The translations under genes and the position numbers were made by a program. This document shows positions 16,406-27,609 of a DNA stretch of 64,000 nt, piece after piece (position 1 is the stretch's first letter; every line of letters begins with the position of its first letter). Location: assembly GCA_900078775.1 (NCBI GenBank), contig LT549889.1:434001-498000 (forward strand). Direction: 5' to 3'. The notes under the pieces are model-generated. The model saw nothing but the letters and a program-made list of their open reading frames with translations. It was not told where the DNA came from and made no database searches. Origin of the DNA: Mycolicibacterium aurum. Its GTDB lineage: Bacteria; Actinomycetota; Actinomycetes; Mycobacteriales; Mycobacteriaceae.

Positions 16406-17038
16406 ATGAGCGGACCCGCACCCCGGCGCACGGCAGCGCGTGTGCCGTACGCCGAGGCCTCGCGGGTGCTGCTGCGGGACTCGATTCTCGACGGTATGCG
16501 CGAGATGCTGCTGGCGCGGGACTGGTCCTCGATCACCCTCACCGATGTGGCCCGCGCGGCCGGGATCAGCCGGCAGACCATCTACAACGAGTTCGGTTCC
16601 CGGCAGGGCCTGGCCGAGGGTTACGCGCTGCGGTTGGCCGACCGCCTGGTCGACGCGGTGGACCAGGCGATCAACAACAACGTCGGGCACGTCTACGACG
16701 CCTTCCTGGAGGGGTTCCGGGCGTTCTTCGCCGAGTCGGCCTCCGACCCGCTGGTCATCTCCCTGCTCAGCGGGGAGGCAAAACCGGATCTGCTGCAGAT
16801 CATCACCACCGGCAGCGGCCCGATCATCACGCGGTGCTCGCAGCGCCTCACCGGGACCTTCCAGGACAGCTGGATGAAGGCCTCCGACGAGGACTCCGGG
16901 GTGCTGGCCCGGGCCATCGTCCGGCTGGCCATGAGCTACGTCTCGATGCCCCCGGAAGCCGACCACGACGTGGCCATGGATTTGGCTAGGCTCATGACGC
17001 CGTTCGCCGAACGGTACGGTGTCATAGACACCCGGTAG
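16406..17038 (+). CDS. alkX: TetR-family regulator of the alk operon
   Basis: 210-residue TetR regulator in the Rv3249c position (AlkX). Helix-turn-helix at about residues 45-65: LTDVARAAGISRQTIYNEFG. The C-terminal ligand-binding domain contains FRAFFAESASDPLVISLLSG. It probably binds the palindromes at 14611-14645 and is released by an alkane oxidation product or fatty acyl compound; this follows known AlkX behaviour and the operator position. ATG 16406 is the first sensible start after rubB. Confidence 0.9.
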   Translation: MSGPAPRRTAARVPYAEASRVLLRDSILDGMREMLLARDWSSITLTDVARAAGISRQTIYNEFGSRQGLAEGYALRLADRLVDAVDQAINNNVGHVYDAFLEGFRAFFAESASDPLVISLLSGEAKPDLLQIITTGSGPIITRCSQRLTGTFQDSWMKASDEDSGVLARAIVRLAMSYVSMPPEADHDVAMDLARLMTPFAERYGVIDTR

Positions 17039-17173
17039 CTGGCAGAGCGCTGAACAAGCGCCTGTCCCGCGAGCCCGCAGGCCGCCGGTGTCACGTGCGC
17101 ACAGCAGTGCGCTCCAAGGCACAGCCTGTTGAAGGCCTGTTCGACAACGATGACACAAAGGGGCTCTATCCAC
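17039..17173 (+). other. sahH upstream region
   Basis: 135 bp with the hairpins GCGCT/AGCGC (near 17047-17062) and GCGCAC-AGCA-GTGCGC (17097-17112). AAAGGGG about 10 nt before ATG 17174 is a possible ribosome binding site. I could not match it to the SAH or SAM riboswitch consensus by eye. Confidence 0.4.
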
Positions 17174-18634
<1,461 letters not shown>

Positions 18635-18639
18635 TCAGT

Positions 18640-19116
18640 GTGCGGAATCTGTCTGTAATCGCCACGGCGGCACTGTGTGCCGCCGTGGCGATCGGCTGTT
18701 CGGGTGCGTCCCAGGACATTTCGCCGGACGTCGACCCCGCCGATGCCGCACCGCCGACGGAGCTGCGCCACGACATCGCCGGTCTGGTCGAGGTGTTCCC
18801 GGGCGTCGGGGCGCCGGAGTCGGTGGCCTGGCTGCAGTGGGGTGAGCCCACCGACGGGCCTTCGGCGGTGGTCTGGACCGACGCCGTCGTCCGGTTGAGC
18901 CCGGCGGTCGCCGACGCGATGGCGGCTCAGTTCGAGCCCACCGACACCGGCCGGCGCCCCCAGGTACAGGACGCGCTTTCGGCCGAGGTGCCGGCCGGTC
19001 CGTTCCTCACCGGCGAACTTCTCGACGCCGGTTTCTCCTCCGAGGTGACGAGCACCTACGCCTTCCTGGACCGCGGACAGGCGACGTTGGTTCTGCAGGC
19101 GACCAGCATCGGCTGA
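18640..19116 (+). CDS. Putative lipoprotein, unknown function
   Basis: 158-residue exported protein not recognised as a known family. The signal peptide VRNLSVIATAALCAAVAIGC ends in a lipobox A-I-G-C, with the lipidated Cys at residue 20. The mature part is acidic and has no clear motif; AGLVEVFPGVGAPESVAWLQWG is the most distinctive stretch (residues about 48-69, quoted in parts: VEVFPGVGAPESVAWLQWG). The GTG start lies 5 bases after the sahH stop, so it may be co-transcribed. Start is inferred from the signal peptide. Confidence 0.7.
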   Translation: MRNLSVIATAALCAAVAIGCSGASQDISPDVDPADAAPPTELRHDIAGLVEVFPGVGAPESVAWLQWGEPTDGPSAVVWTDAVVRLSPAVADAMAAQFEPTDTGRRPQVQDALSAEVPAGPFLTGELLDAGFSSEVTSTYAFLDRGQATLVLQATSIG

Positions 19117-19200
19117 GCGCGCCGGCCCGATCAGGTCGCATTACATCTCGAACCACATCCGACACGTGATGGATTCGTGGCCATTCGGCAATCCGTTTGT

Positions 19201-19206
19201 TACTGT
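19201..19206 (+). promoter_or_regulatory. -10 element of the lipase gene, leaderless
   Basis: TACTGT followed by 6 nt and GTG 19213; this spacing decides between the adjacent GTG codons at 19210 and 19213. Confidence 0.45.
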
Positions 19207-19212
19207 CCCGTG

Positions 19213-20520
19213 GTGAAACGGGCCGGGGCTGTTCTTGTCGTGATGTCTATCGGGTTTGTCATCAGTTGTCTCACAAGCGGTTTGGCGCAGGCCGATGACT
19301 GGTACCCGTACTACAACGAGGACGAATACACCGAGTTCTACACGCCACCGAATCCGTTGCCGGACGTCCCACCCGGGGGCCTGGTCCGCGCCGAGCCGTC
19401 CCGGTTGGTGATCGAACCGTCCGGTCAGGTCGGCAGGATCAATGCCACCGGCACCCGCGTCATGTACCGCAGCACCGATGGTCGCGGTAACCCGAATGTG
19501 GTGACCGGCACCTATTTCGAGCCGTTCAACGCCTGGCCCGGACAGGGCCCGCGACCGCTGATCGTGTTCGGGCCCGGCACTCAGGGTCAGGGGGACCAGT
19601 GTGCGCCGTCACGTCAGTTCAACCAGGGCATCCACTGGTCGCCGTATCTGGACATCATGGTCAACTACGAGTCCGGGTTCGTGAACACCATGGTGAACCG
19701 CGGATTCGCGGTCGTGATGACCGACTACGAGGGTCTGGGCACCATCGGCACGACGCATACCTACGTCAACCGACTCTCGCAGGGGCACGCGATGCTCGAC
19801 GCGGCGCGTGCGGCCCGCAAGCTGCCGGGCACCTCCCTGGCACCCGATGGGCCGGTGGCCTTCTGGGGCTACTCCCAGGGCGGCGGCGCGGCAGCCTCGG
19901 CCGCCGAACTGGCCGTCGCGTACGCCCCCGAGCTCGATGTGGTCGGTACCTACGCCGGCGCCCCACCGGCCGACCTCGTCGACCTGATCCCTTACGCCGA
20001 CGGCAGCGCGCTGGTCGGCGTAATCGGCTACGCGCTCAACAGTGTGATGCAGTCCTATCCGGAGGCCGAGCCCAAGATCCGGGCGCTGCTCACTCCACGC
20101 GGACTGGACTTCGTCGACAAGACCCGGGATCAGTGCGTCGGGGAGACGGTCGTGAAGTTCATGTTCCGGCACCTGCAGCCCTACTTCAACCATCCGATCC
20201 CGGAGCTGCTGACCGATCCGCAGTTCCGCGGGATCTTCGATCTGCAGAAGCTCGGCACGCTGAAACCCAATGCGCCGGTGTTGCTCAACAGCAACCGCTA
20301 CGACCCGTTGGTGCCGTACGCGCCGGTGGTGCAACTCGGCAAGGACTGGTGCGCCAAGGGCGGCGATGTCGAGTTCCGCACCAACGAGGGACCGCCGATC
20401 TTCAACAAGCTGGTCATCAACCACGCGCTGCCGATGGCGGTCGACGGGGAACCGGCTCTCCAGTGGATCGCCGACCGGTTCAATCGCGTACCCACGGTGC
20501 CGAACTGCGGACAGTTCTGA
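19213..20520 (+). CDS. Secreted lipase / alpha-beta hydrolase
   Basis: 435-residue member of the secretory lipase family (PF03583-like). N-terminal signal peptide (KRAGAVLVVMSIGFVISCL, processed near LAQA-DD). Nucleophile elbow GYSQG with Ser221. The catalytic Asp is likely in LLNSNRYDPLVPY and the His in INHALPM, in the order expected for the fold. Four or more Cys may form disulfides outside the cell. A second start at 19177 would give a non-signal N-terminus with three Cys and is less likely. Substrate likely a short or medium acyl ester; not determined. Not part of the M. tuberculosis order here. Confidence 0.85.
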   Translation: MKRAGAVLVVMSIGFVISCLTSGLAQADDWYPYYNEDEYTEFYTPPNPLPDVPPGGLVRAEPSRLVIEPSGQVGRINATGTRVMYRSTDGRGNPNVVTGTYFEPFNAWPGQGPRPLIVFGPGTQGQGDQCAPSRQFNQGIHWSPYLDIMVNYESGFVNTMVNRGFAVVMTDYEGLGTIGTTHTYVNRLSQGHAMLDAARAARKLPGTSLAPDGPVAFWGYSQGGGAAASAAELAVAYAPELDVVGTYAGAPPADLVDLIPYADGSALVGVIGYALNSVMQSYPEAEPKIRALLTPRGLDFVDKTRDQCVGETVVKFMFRHLQPYFNHPIPELLTDPQFRGIFDLQKLGTLKPNAPVLLNSNRYDPLVPYAPVVQLGKDWCAKGGDVEFRTNEGPPIFNKLVINHALPMAVDGEPALQWIADRFNRVPTVPNCGQF

Positions 20521-20597
20521 CACGAGCCGGCGCGGGTGATCAACTGGCGGAGGGCGGTGGGGGCGCGGGACACCGTGTGGTGAAGGGGGATATGGCG

Positions 20598-20895
20598 TGA
20601 GCGCTCCGGCGGCCGACGGCGAACATGCCCGGCTCGCGCAGGCCTACCACGCCGTCACGGCAAACCCGATTCGCCTCTGGCGCAATATGCCTGCGCGAGT
20701 CTGCTGGGTGACGCGGGACGTCACCGCGACGCCCTGGCGGTGATCGACCGGACGCTGCGGGTGGCCCCGTCGGCGTGCTCGCGGCGGCCACCGGCATGGC
20801 CGGTGTCACCGGGATGCTGCCGCTCGCCATGGTCGGGCTGACCGGGCTCGGCTGGATCGTCGGGGACTGGACTCACCGGCCGCTAGGCTCGCTGG
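20598..20895 (+). pseudogene. Decayed TPR-protein remnant
   Basis: No intact gene fits this stretch, but gene-like segments sit in different frames. One frame from GTG 20598 reads GEHARLAQAYHAV and stops at about 20743. Another (20659-20841) reads PLAQYACASLLGDAGRHRDALAVIDRTLRVAPS (quoted in parts: CASLLGDAGRHRDALAVID), which has the Leu-Gly-Ala-Pro spacing of a tetratricopeptide repeat. A third reads LAAATGMAGVTGMLPLAMVG, a hydrophobic run. Frameshifts would be needed to join them. I infer a TPR-containing gene that has decayed. The segment's end also carries the tmk -10. Confidence 0.45.
20884..20889 (+). promoter_or_regulatory. -10 element of tmk, leaderless
   Basis: TAGGCT followed by 6 nt and GTG 20896; predicts +1 at the start codon. 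Confidence 0.55.
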
Positions 20896-21519
20896 GTGCT
20901 CATCGTGATCGAAGGCCTGGACGGGGCCGGCAAACGCACCCTGACCGAGGGGCTGCGCGCGGCGTTCGAGGCCGATCAGAAGACGGTCATCACACTGGCT
21001 TTCCCGCGCTACGGCGCGTCGGTGCACGCAGACCTGGCGGCCGAGGCGCTGCACGGCGCGCACGGCGACCTGGCCGATTCGGTGTACGCCATGGCCACCC
21101 TGTTCGCCCTGGACCGGGCCGGAGCCAAGGCCGACATCGAGGACCTGCAGCGCACCCACGATGTGGTGATCCTGGACCGCTACGTCGCCTCCAACGCCGC
21201 CTACAGCGCCGCCCGGCTGAACCAGGGCATCGACGGGGAGGTGGTGCGGTGGGTGTACGCCCTGGAGTTCGATCGGTTCGGGCTGCCCAAACCGGATCAC
21301 CAACTGCTGCTCGACGTTTCGGTTGAGCTGGCCGAACAGCGGGCCCGCCGGCGCGCCGAGCGGGAAGTCGACCGCGCCCGCGACGCCTACGAACGTGACC
21401 GCGGGCTGCAGCAGCGCACCGCCGCCGCGTATGCCGGTCTGGCCGCCGCGAAGTGGGCGGGGGACTGGGTGGTGGTGCCGCCGGACAGCGACCCGGCCGC
21501 GCTGGCCCGGCGGCTGTAG
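20896..21519 (+). CDS. tmk: Thymidylate kinase
   Basis: 207-residue TMP kinase (Rv3247c), making dTDP from dTMP. P-loop EGLDGAGKRT at residues 5-14. DRYVASNAAYSAAR is the DRY/DRF signature that places the phosphate, and LDVSVELAEQRARRRAERE is the lid region, with arginines rather than the E. coli pattern as in mycobacterial enzymes. GTG start with leaderless -10. It is upstream of mtrA by 89 bp, as in M. tuberculosis. Confidence 0.94.
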   Translation: MLIVIEGLDGAGKRTLTEGLRAAFEADQKTVITLAFPRYGASVHADLAAEALHGAHGDLADSVYAMATLFALDRAGAKADIEDLQRTHDVVILDRYVASNAAYSAARLNQGIDGEVVRWVYALEFDRFGLPKPDHQLLLDVSVELAEQRARRRAEREVDRARDAYERDRGLQQRTAAAYAGLAAAKWAGDWVVVPPDSDPAALARRL

Positions 21520-21608
21520 ACCGCGCACCCCACTGTGGCCGTCGTCATCGAGCCCAAACGACGACACCCGCGTGTGGCACCCGGGTTTTACCGCCTTGTG
21601 GTGACACC

Positions 21609-22295
21609 ATGGTCACCATGAGGCAACGGATCCTGGTCGTCGACGACGACCCCTCGCTGGCCGAGATGCTCACCATCGTGCTGCGTGGGGAGGGTTTCGA
21701 CACCGCCGTCATCGGCGACGGCAGCCAGGCGCTCACCGCCGTGCGTGAACTGCGGCCCGATCTGGTGCTGCTCGATCTGATGCTGCCCGGCATGAACGGC
21801 ATCGACGTGTGCCGGGTGCTGCGCGCCGACTCAGGTGTGCCCATCGTGATGCTGACCGCCAAGACCGACACGGTCGACGTGGTGCTGGGCCTGGAGTCCG
21901 GCGCCGACGACTACGTCATGAAGCCGTTCAAGCCCAAGGAACTGGTCGCCCGGGTGCGGGCCCGGCTGCGGCGTAACGACGACGAGCCCGCCGAGATGCT
22001 GTCCATCCACGACATCGACATCGACGTGCCCGCCCACAAGGTCACCCGCGCCGGTGAGCAGATCTCGCTGACCCCGCTGGAGTTCGATCTGCTGGTGGCG
22101 CTGGCGCGTAAACCGCGTCAGGTGTTCACTCGTGATGTGCTGCTCGAGCAGGTCTGGGGCTACCGCCATCCGGCCGACACCCGGTTGGTGAACGTCCACG
22201 TCCAGCGGTTGCGGGCGAAGGTCGAGACCGACCCGGAGAACCCGCAGGTGGTGCTGACCGTTCGAGGAGTGGGATACAAGGCCGGACCTCCGTGA
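21609..22295 (+). CDS. mtrA: Response regulator MtrA
   Basis: 228-residue OmpR-type response regulator (Rv3246c), nearly identical to the M. tuberculosis protein. The receiver domain has the acidic pocket VVDDDP and the phosphorylated Asp56 in [11 protein letters not shown], Thr in MLTAKTD and Lys in MKPFKP. The winged helix covers about residues 130-228 ([21 protein letters not shown]). MtrA controls cell-cycle, division and cell-wall genes. ATG 21609 gives exactly the known length; ATG 21618 is alternative. Followed by its kinase mtrB. Confidence 0.97.
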   Translation: MVTMRQRILVVDDDPSLAEMLTIVLRGEGFDTAVIGDGSQALTAVRELRPDLVLLDLMLPGMNGIDVCRVLRADSGVPIVMLTAKTDTVDVVLGLESGADDYVMKPFKPKELVARVRARLRRNDDEPAEMLSIHDIDIDVPAHKVTRAGEQISLTPLEFDLLVALARKPRQVFTRDVLLEQVWGYRHPADTRLVNVHVQRLRAKVETDPENPQVVLTVRGVGYKAGPP

Positions 22296-22323
22296 TCGGT
22301 CCGTCCACGGTCGGGCGGCGCGC

Positions 22324-24027
22324 GTGATCTGGGGCTCGCGACGCCGTGCCCGTGGCCGGTTCCGCGGCCCGTCGCCGATGCTGCGTGGGCTGGGGGCGAT
22401 CGGCCGCGCCATCAGTTTCGCCTGGCGCCGCTCGCTGCAGCTGCGCGTGGTGTCCCTGACGCTCGGCCTGTCGCTGGCCGTCATCCTGGTGCTCGGCTTC
22501 GTGCTGACCAGCCAGATCACCGACCGCATCCTGGAGGTGAAGGTCCGCGCGGCCACCGAGGCCATCGAGCAGGCCCGCGGCACCGTCAGCGGGATCGTCT
22601 CCGGCGAGGAGGCCCGCTCGTTGGACGCCAGCCTGCAGCTGGCCCGTAACACCCTCATCGACCGCAAGGCCGACGCCGGATCCGGTCTGGCCGGCGCGTT
22701 CGACGCCGTCCTGGTGGTGCCCGGTGACGGGCCCCGCGCGGCCACCTCGGCCGGCCCGGTGCAGCAGGTGCCGGAGGCGCTGCGCGACTTCGTCAAGGCC
22801 GGGCAGGTCAGCTACCAGTACGCGGCCGTGCACACCGACGGGTTCTCCGGGCCCGCGCTGATCGTCGGCAGCCCCACCGGGTCGTCGACCTCCTCGGTCA
22901 CCAATCTTGAGCTGTACCTGATTTTTCCGTTGAACAACGAGGAGTCCACCATCGCGCTGGTGCGCGGCACGATGGCGACCGGCGGTGTGGTGCTGCTCGG
23001 TCTGCTCGCCGCGATCGCGCTGCTGGTGGCCCGCCAGATCGTGTTGCCGGTGCGCTCGGCGTCCCGGATCGCCGAACGCTTCGCCGAGGGGCACCTGACC
23101 GAGCGCATGCCGGTGCGCGGCGAGGACGATATGGCCCGGCTGGCGGTGTCGTTCAACGATATGGCCGAGAGCCTGTCCCGCCAGATCACCAACCTGGAGG
23201 AGTTCGGCAACCTGCAGCGCCGGTTCACCTCCGACGTCAGCCACGAGTTGCGCACCCCGCTGACCACCGTGCGGATGGCCGCCGACCTGATCCACGACCA
23301 CATCCACGATTCGGCTGAGGACCCCGACCCGGCGCTGCGCCGGTCCACCGAGTTGATGGTCAACGAACTCGACCGGTTCGAGACCCTGCTGGCCGATCTG
23401 CTGGAGATCTCCCGGCACGACGCCGGTGTCGCCGAACTGGCGGTGGAGGCGGTCGACCTGCGCTCCACCGTGCAGAGCGCCCTGGACAACGTCGGGCACC
23501 TGGCCGCCGACGCCGCGGTGGCGCTGGAGGTGGACATGCCGTCGGACGGGGTGATCGCCGAGGTCGACCCGCGCCGGGTGGAACGCATCCTGCGCAATCT
23601 GATCGCCAACGCCATCGACCACGCCGAACACAAACCGGTCGAGATCCGGATGGCCGCCGACGAGGACACCGTGGCGGTCACCGTCCGCGATCACGGGGTC
23701 GGGCTGCGGCCCGGTGAGGAGAAGCTGGTGTTCAGCCGGTTCTGGCGGTCGGACCCGTCGCGGGTGCGCCGCTCCGGCGGCACCGGGCTGGGACTGGCCA
23801 TCAGTATCGAGGACGCCCGGCTGCATCAGGGCCGCCTGGAGGCCTGGGGCGAACCGGGCAAGGGTGCCTGTTTCCGGCTGACCCTGCCGTTGGTGCGCGG
23901 ACACAAGGTGACCACCAGCCCGCTGCCGCTCAAGCCGGCCGGGGTGTCGGGTGCGGCCACCGGACCGCAGTCCCGGCTGCGCGACTCCGGGGTGCTGCGC
24001 CGCGACCGGGAAGCCGAGGGCGTATGA
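22324..24027 (+). CDS. mtrB: Sensor histidine kinase MtrB
   Basis: 567-residue kinase (Rv3245c), partner of MtrA; same length as in M. tuberculosis. Two membrane segments (about 44-64 and 215-237) bracket an extracytoplasmic domain. HAMP follows, then HisKA with the phospho-acceptor in [10 protein letters not shown], and HATPase_c with [21 protein letters not shown] and [12 protein letters not shown] start 28 bases after mtrA; the stop overlaps lpqB (ATGA). The C-terminal tail is Arg-rich. Confidence 0.96.
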   Translation: MIWGSRRRARGRFRGPSPMLRGLGAIGRAISFAWRRSLQLRVVSLTLGLSLAVILVLGFVLTSQITDRILEVKVRAATEAIEQARGTVSGIVSGEEARSLDASLQLARNTLIDRKADAGSGLAGAFDAVLVVPGDGPRAATSAGPVQQVPEALRDFVKAGQVSYQYAAVHTDGFSGPALIVGSPTGSSTSSVTNLELYLIFPLNNEESTIALVRGTMATGGVVLLGLLAAIALLVARQIVLPVRSASRIAERFAEGHLTERMPVRGEDDMARLAVSFNDMAESLSRQITNLEEFGNLQRRFTSDVSHELRTPLTTVRMAADLIHDHIHDSAEDPDPALRRSTELMVNELDRFETLLADLLEISRHDAGVAELAVEAVDLRSTVQSALDNVGHLAADAAVALEVDMPSDGVIAEVDPRRVERILRNLIANAIDHAEHKPVEIRMAADEDTVAVTVRDHGVGLRPGEEKLVFSRFWRSDPSRVRRSGGTGLGLAISIEDARLHQGRLEAWGEPGKGACFRLTLPLVRGHKVTTSPLPLKPAGVSGAATGPQSRLRDSGVLRRDREAEGV

Positions 24028-25793
24028 GACACGTCCGCACGACCGTGGGTGCGGCGCTGGCCGTCGCCGTGTTGGCCGCCGGTTGCGCCGGGGTGCCGAC
24101 CTCCTCGGCGCCGCAGGCCATCGGCACCGTCGAGCGCGCCGCGCCGCCGAGCCTGCCCACCCCGTCCCCGGGCATGGAGCCCGATGTGCTGCTGCGCGAA
24201 TTCCTCAAGGCCACCGCCGATCCGGCCAACCGGCACCTGGCCGCGCGGCAGTTCCTCACCGAATCGGCCTCGCGCGGTTGGGATGACGCGGGCAGCGCAC
24301 TGCTGATCGACCGGGTGGTCTTCACCGAGACGCGCCGGCCCGACCGGGTGACGGTGAGCATGCAGGCCGACATCCTGGGCTCGCTGTCCGAACTCGGGGT
24401 GTTCGAGACGGCCGAGGGCGCGCTGCCCGACCCGGGCCCGATCGAGCTGGTGAAGACGCCCGGCGGCTGGCGCATCGACCGGCTGCCCAACGGAGTCTTC
24501 CTGGACTGGCAGCAGTTCCAGCAGACCTACAAGCGCAACACCCTGTACTTCACCGATCCCACCGGCCGCACCGTGGTGCCCGACCCGCGCTATGTCGCGG
24601 TCTCGGATCCCGATCAGCTGGCCACCGAACTGGTCACCAAGCTGATCGCCGGGCCGCGGCCGGAGATGGCGCGCACCGTGCGCAATGTGCTGGCGGCGCC
24701 GTTGCGGCTGCGCGGGCCGGTGACCCGTGCCGACGGTGGCAAGACCGGGGTCGGGCGCGGGTACTCCGGGGCCCGGATCGAACTGGAGAACCTGTCCGGC
24801 ACCGACCCGCACACCCGCCAACTCATTGCCGCACAGATCATCTGGACGCTGTCGCGGGCGGGCATCAACGGCCCGTACGTGATCACGGTGGACGGCGCCC
24901 CGCTCGACGAACGCTTCGCCGAGGGCTGGACCACCGCCGACGTCGCGGCCAGCGACCCGGGCGCGGCCGACGGTGCCGGCGCCGGATTGCATGCGCTGGT
25001 GGGTGGTTCGTTGGTATCGCTGGACGGTCAGCGTGCACCGCGGGTGGCCGGGCCGTTCGGGCAGATGCCCGATCAGGTGTCGGCGGCGTTGTCGCGTACC
25101 GGCCGTGAGGTCGCCTCGGTGATGGTGCTGCGCGCCGGCGCGCCGGACATGGCCTCCTCGCTGTGGATCGGCCCGATCGGCGGCGACGCGGGCCAGGCCC
25201 TGGACGGGCGCACCCTGACCCGGCCCAGCTGGTCGCTCGACGACGCCATCTGGGTCGTCGTCGACGGCGTCAACGTGGTCCGGGTGCTGCAGGAGACCGC
25301 GTCCGGGCAGCCGGCCCGCCTCCCGGTGGACTCCACCGCGCTGGCCGCCAAGTTCCCCGGCGCCATCACCGAACTCCAGCTGTCCCGCGACGGCACCCGC
25401 GCGGCGATGGTGATCGAGGGCAAGGTGATCCTGGCCGGGGTGGAGCAGACCCCGGGCGGGCAGTACGCACTGACCTACCCGCGCCGGCTCGGGTTCGGGC
25501 TGGGTGCCACGGCGGTCTCGCTGTCCTGGCGCACCGGTGACGATATCGTCGTCAGCCGCACCGAGGGATCCCATCCGGTGTCCTACGTGAACCTCGACGG
25601 GGTGAACTCCGACGGGCCCAGTGGCAACCTCCAGGGCCCGGTGACCGTCGTTGCCGCCAACCCGTCGACGGTGTACATCGCCGACCGGCGCGGCGTGCTG
25701 CAGCTGTCCGGGTCGGCCGCGGACGACGACCTGGCATGGTCGGAGGTCCGGCCGTTGATGGTCGCCGGTGCCCAGCCGGTACTGCCCGGCTGA
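24024..25793 (+). CDS. lpqB: Lipoprotein LpqB, MtrB modulator
   Basis: 589-residue lipoprotein (Rv3244c). Signal peptide with lipobox LAAGC, lipidated Cys near residue 16. A GerMN domain occupies roughly residues 200-300 and a beta-propeller-like C-terminal half follows. LpqB interacts with the MtrB sensor domain and affects MtrA signalling. ATG overlaps the mtrB stop, so the three are one operon. It converges with an SDR gene with one base between stops. Confidence 0.95.
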   Translation: MRHVRTTVGAALAVAVLAAGCAGVPTSSAPQAIGTVERAAPPSLPTPSPGMEPDVLLREFLKATADPANRHLAARQFLTESASRGWDDAGSALLIDRVVFTETRRPDRVTVSMQADILGSLSELGVFETAEGALPDPGPIELVKTPGGWRIDRLPNGVFLDWQQFQQTYKRNTLYFTDPTGRTVVPDPRYVAVSDPDQLATELVTKLIAGPRPEMARTVRNVLAAPLRLRGPVTRADGGKTGVGRGYSGARIELENLSGTDPHTRQLIAAQIIWTLSRAGINGPYVITVDGAPLDERFAEGWTTADVAASDPGAADGAGAGLHALVGGSLVSLDGQRAPRVAGPFGQMPDQVSAALSRTGREVASVMVLRAGAPDMASSLWIGPIGGDAGQALDGRTLTRPSWSLDDAIWVVVDGVNVVRVLQETASGQPARLPVDSTALAAKFPGAITELQLSRDGTRAAMVIEGKVILAGVEQTPGGQYALTYPRRLGFGLGATAVSLSWRTGDDIVVSRTEGSHPVSYVNLDGVNSDGPSGNLQGPVTVVAANPSTVYIADRRGVLQLSGSAADDDLAWSEVRPLMVAGAQPVLPG

Positions 25794-25794
25794 G

Positions 25795-26601
25795 TCAGCG
25801 CGCCCCCTGCGCCGCGCGCTGGCGGGCGACGAACCCGATGGACATGCGCTGCAGCAGCCCCGGCGCGTAGCGGGCGAACCGCCAGGCCATCCGGGCCTGC
25901 CGCGGCCACACCAGCAGCGCCTTGTTGCGTTCGACGGCGCGCAACGTGTCGGCGGCCAGATCGTCGGCGGACGCGAAATCCGCACGGCGCTGGCCCATCC
26001 GGTAGAAGTCGCGGCCGACGAACCCGCCGACCGCACCCTTGTCCAGGATGGGGGTCTCGACGGCGGTCGGGCAGATCGCCAGCACCCCGACCCCGCGCCC
26101 GGCGGCCTCGCTGCGCAACGCCAGCGACAGCCCGACGACGGCGTGTTTGGTCATCACGTAGCTGGTGATCTGGCCGGCGGCGGCCAGCCCGGCCATCGAG
26201 GCGGTGTTCACGATGTGCCCGTGCCCCTGGCGCACCATCACCGGGTAGGCGGCGGCCACCCCGTGCACCACACCGCGGATGTTGACGTCGATGATCGCGT
26301 TCCACTGGTCCAGGGTCAGCAGTTCGGTGTCCCCGCCCCAGGCGATGCCGGCGTTGTTGAACATCAGATCGAGCCGGCCGGCCCGGTCGGTCATCTCGGT
26401 GACGCAGTCGGCGACGGCGGCCGCGTCGGTGACGTCGAGCCGGCGCCAGCGGGCACCCAGCGATTCGGCGGTGGCCCGGGCCGCGGCTTCGTCGATGTCG
26501 GTGCACAGCACCTCGGCGCCGGCGGCGGCCAGCGCGCGGCACAGCGCCGCACCGATCCCGGACCCGGCGCCGGTGACGATGGCCTGTTTTCCCGCGAACA
26601 T
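25795..26601 (-). CDS. Short-chain dehydrogenase/reductase
   Basis: 268-residue classical SDR. NAD(P) motif TGAGSGIG at residues 11-18, NNAG at 87-90, catalytic Ser in NTASMAG and Tyr-x3-Lys in SYVMTKH. The C-terminal 60 residues are basic and include WPRQARMAWRFARYAP, as in SDRs that act on lipids near membranes. Substrate unknown. The minus-strand TAGCAT (26608-26613) ends 6 nt before the ATG. Inserted relative to the M. tuberculosis order between lpqB and comF. Confidence 0.85.
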   Translation of the reverse strand: MFAGKQAIVTGAGSGIGAALCRALAAAGAEVLCTDIDEAAARATAESLGARWRRLDVTDAAAVADCVTEMTDRAGRLDLMFNNAGIAWGGDTELLTLDQWNAIIDVNIRGVVHGVAAAYPVMVRQGHGHIVNTASMAGLAAAGQITSYVMTKHAVVGLSLALRSEAAGRGVGVLAICPTAVETPILDKGAVGGFVGRDFYRMGQRRADFASADDLAADTLRAVERNKALLVWPRQARMAWRFARYAPGLLQRMSIGFVARQRAAQGAR

Positions 26602-26607
26602 GCCGAG

Positions 26608-26679
26608 ATGCTAACGGTAATGGCAACGGTGATCGTCCATTGCCGGCGAAACCGAGCTGTCGGTGCCCGGGGGCAGACT
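26608..26679. promoter_or_regulatory. Divergent leaderless promoters, SDR and comF
   Basis: Minus: TAGCAT at 26608-26613, 6 nt before ATG 26601. Plus: CAGACT at 26674-26679, 6 nt before GTG 26686; the first base departs from TANNNT, so this one is weaker. Confidence 0.4.
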
Positions 26680-26685
26680 TCGGTC

Positions 26686-27318
26686 GTGCTGCTGGACCTG
26701 ATCCTGCCGCTGGCCTGCGGCGGTTGCGACGCACCCGGCACCCGGTGGTGTGCCGGCTGCGCGGCGGAGTTGGTGGCCCGCGCCGCCGAACCACGGCTGG
26801 TCAGCCCGCGGCTGGATCCCGGGGTGCCGGTGTTCTCCCTGGGCCGCTACGCCGCGGGCCGCCGCCGGGCGATCGTGGCGGTGAAGGAACGCGGCCGCGC
26901 GGATCTGGTGGCGCCGCTGGCCGGCGCGCTGCACCTCGGACTGACCCGGCTGCTGGACTGGGGCCTGCTGGCCGCCCCGCTGACCCTGGTGCCGGCCCCG
27001 ACCCGGTGGTCGGCGGCCCGCCGGCGCGGCGGTGACCCGGTGACCCGGGTGGCGGCCGCGGCGACGGCCGACATCCCGGGCGTCACTGTCGTCCAGGCGC
27101 TGCGGCTGACCGGTTTCGCGCGGGATTCGGTCGGGCTTTCGGTGGCCGACCGGCAGCGGAATCTGGCCGATCGGGTCCGGGTGGTCCGGCCGGTCGCCGG
27201 CCCGGTGCTGATCGTCGACGACATCGTCACCACCGGGGCGACGGCGGGTGAGTCGGTCCGTGCGCTGCAAACCGCGGCGGTATCGGTGCAGGGGGTGTTG
27301 GTGCTGGCCGACGCCTGA
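26686..27318 (+). CDS. ComF-family phosphoribosyltransferase-like protein
   Basis: 210-residue ComF-type protein (Rv3242c). N-terminal zinc-binding Cys pairs (CGGC and CAGC near residues 10-26) are followed by a type I phosphoribosyltransferase fold with the PRPP loop VLIVDDIVTTGAT near residue 170. ComF proteins assist DNA uptake or processing; the mycobacterial role is not established. GTG 26686 aligns with the family start LLDLILPLACGGC; ATG 26629 upstream is possible. Confidence 0.88.
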   Translation: MLLDLILPLACGGCDAPGTRWCAGCAAELVARAAEPRLVSPRLDPGVPVFSLGRYAAGRRRAIVAVKERGRADLVAPLAGALHLGLTRLLDWGLLAAPLTLVPAPTRWSAARRRGGDPVTRVAAAATADIPGVTVVQALRLTGFARDSVGLSVADRQRNLADRVRVVRPVAGPVLIVDDIVTTGATAGESVRALQTAAVSVQGVLVLADA

Positions 27319-27609
27319 TTTCGGGCCGCACTGTTTCGCTCGGATGAAGAACTAAAAACACGTAGGCGAAATTGGTGGCACGTTCTGGTGAACATGACTA
27401 CCGTCGGGACCAACGACCCCGTGACCCTCACGGCGGCACCCGGGAGACGGGCGCCCGTGCGGAATCGGGACTGCCCCAGTGCGGTAGGAGGTGATTACTC
27501 GACACCTGACGCCGCCGGGCGCAGCGACATGCGACGTGCCGCCGGCGTATCACTCACAAACCGGGCACGTGATGCGCGTGCGTCTTCCGAGAGAAACGAG
27601 TTGTCAAGC
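27319..27609 (+). other. hpf upstream region
   Basis: 291 bp without a gene. It contains a near-perfect anti-SD match AGGAGGTGAT at 27486-27495 that has no start codon at the usual distance, and several GC-rich inverted segments. No confident -35/-10 pair. Confidence 0.4.

Noticed and set aside
17039..17173. SAM/SAH riboswitch before sahH
   Set aside because: Hairpins exist, but I could not fit the known SAH or SAM-IV core sequences by eye; kept only as a structural finding.
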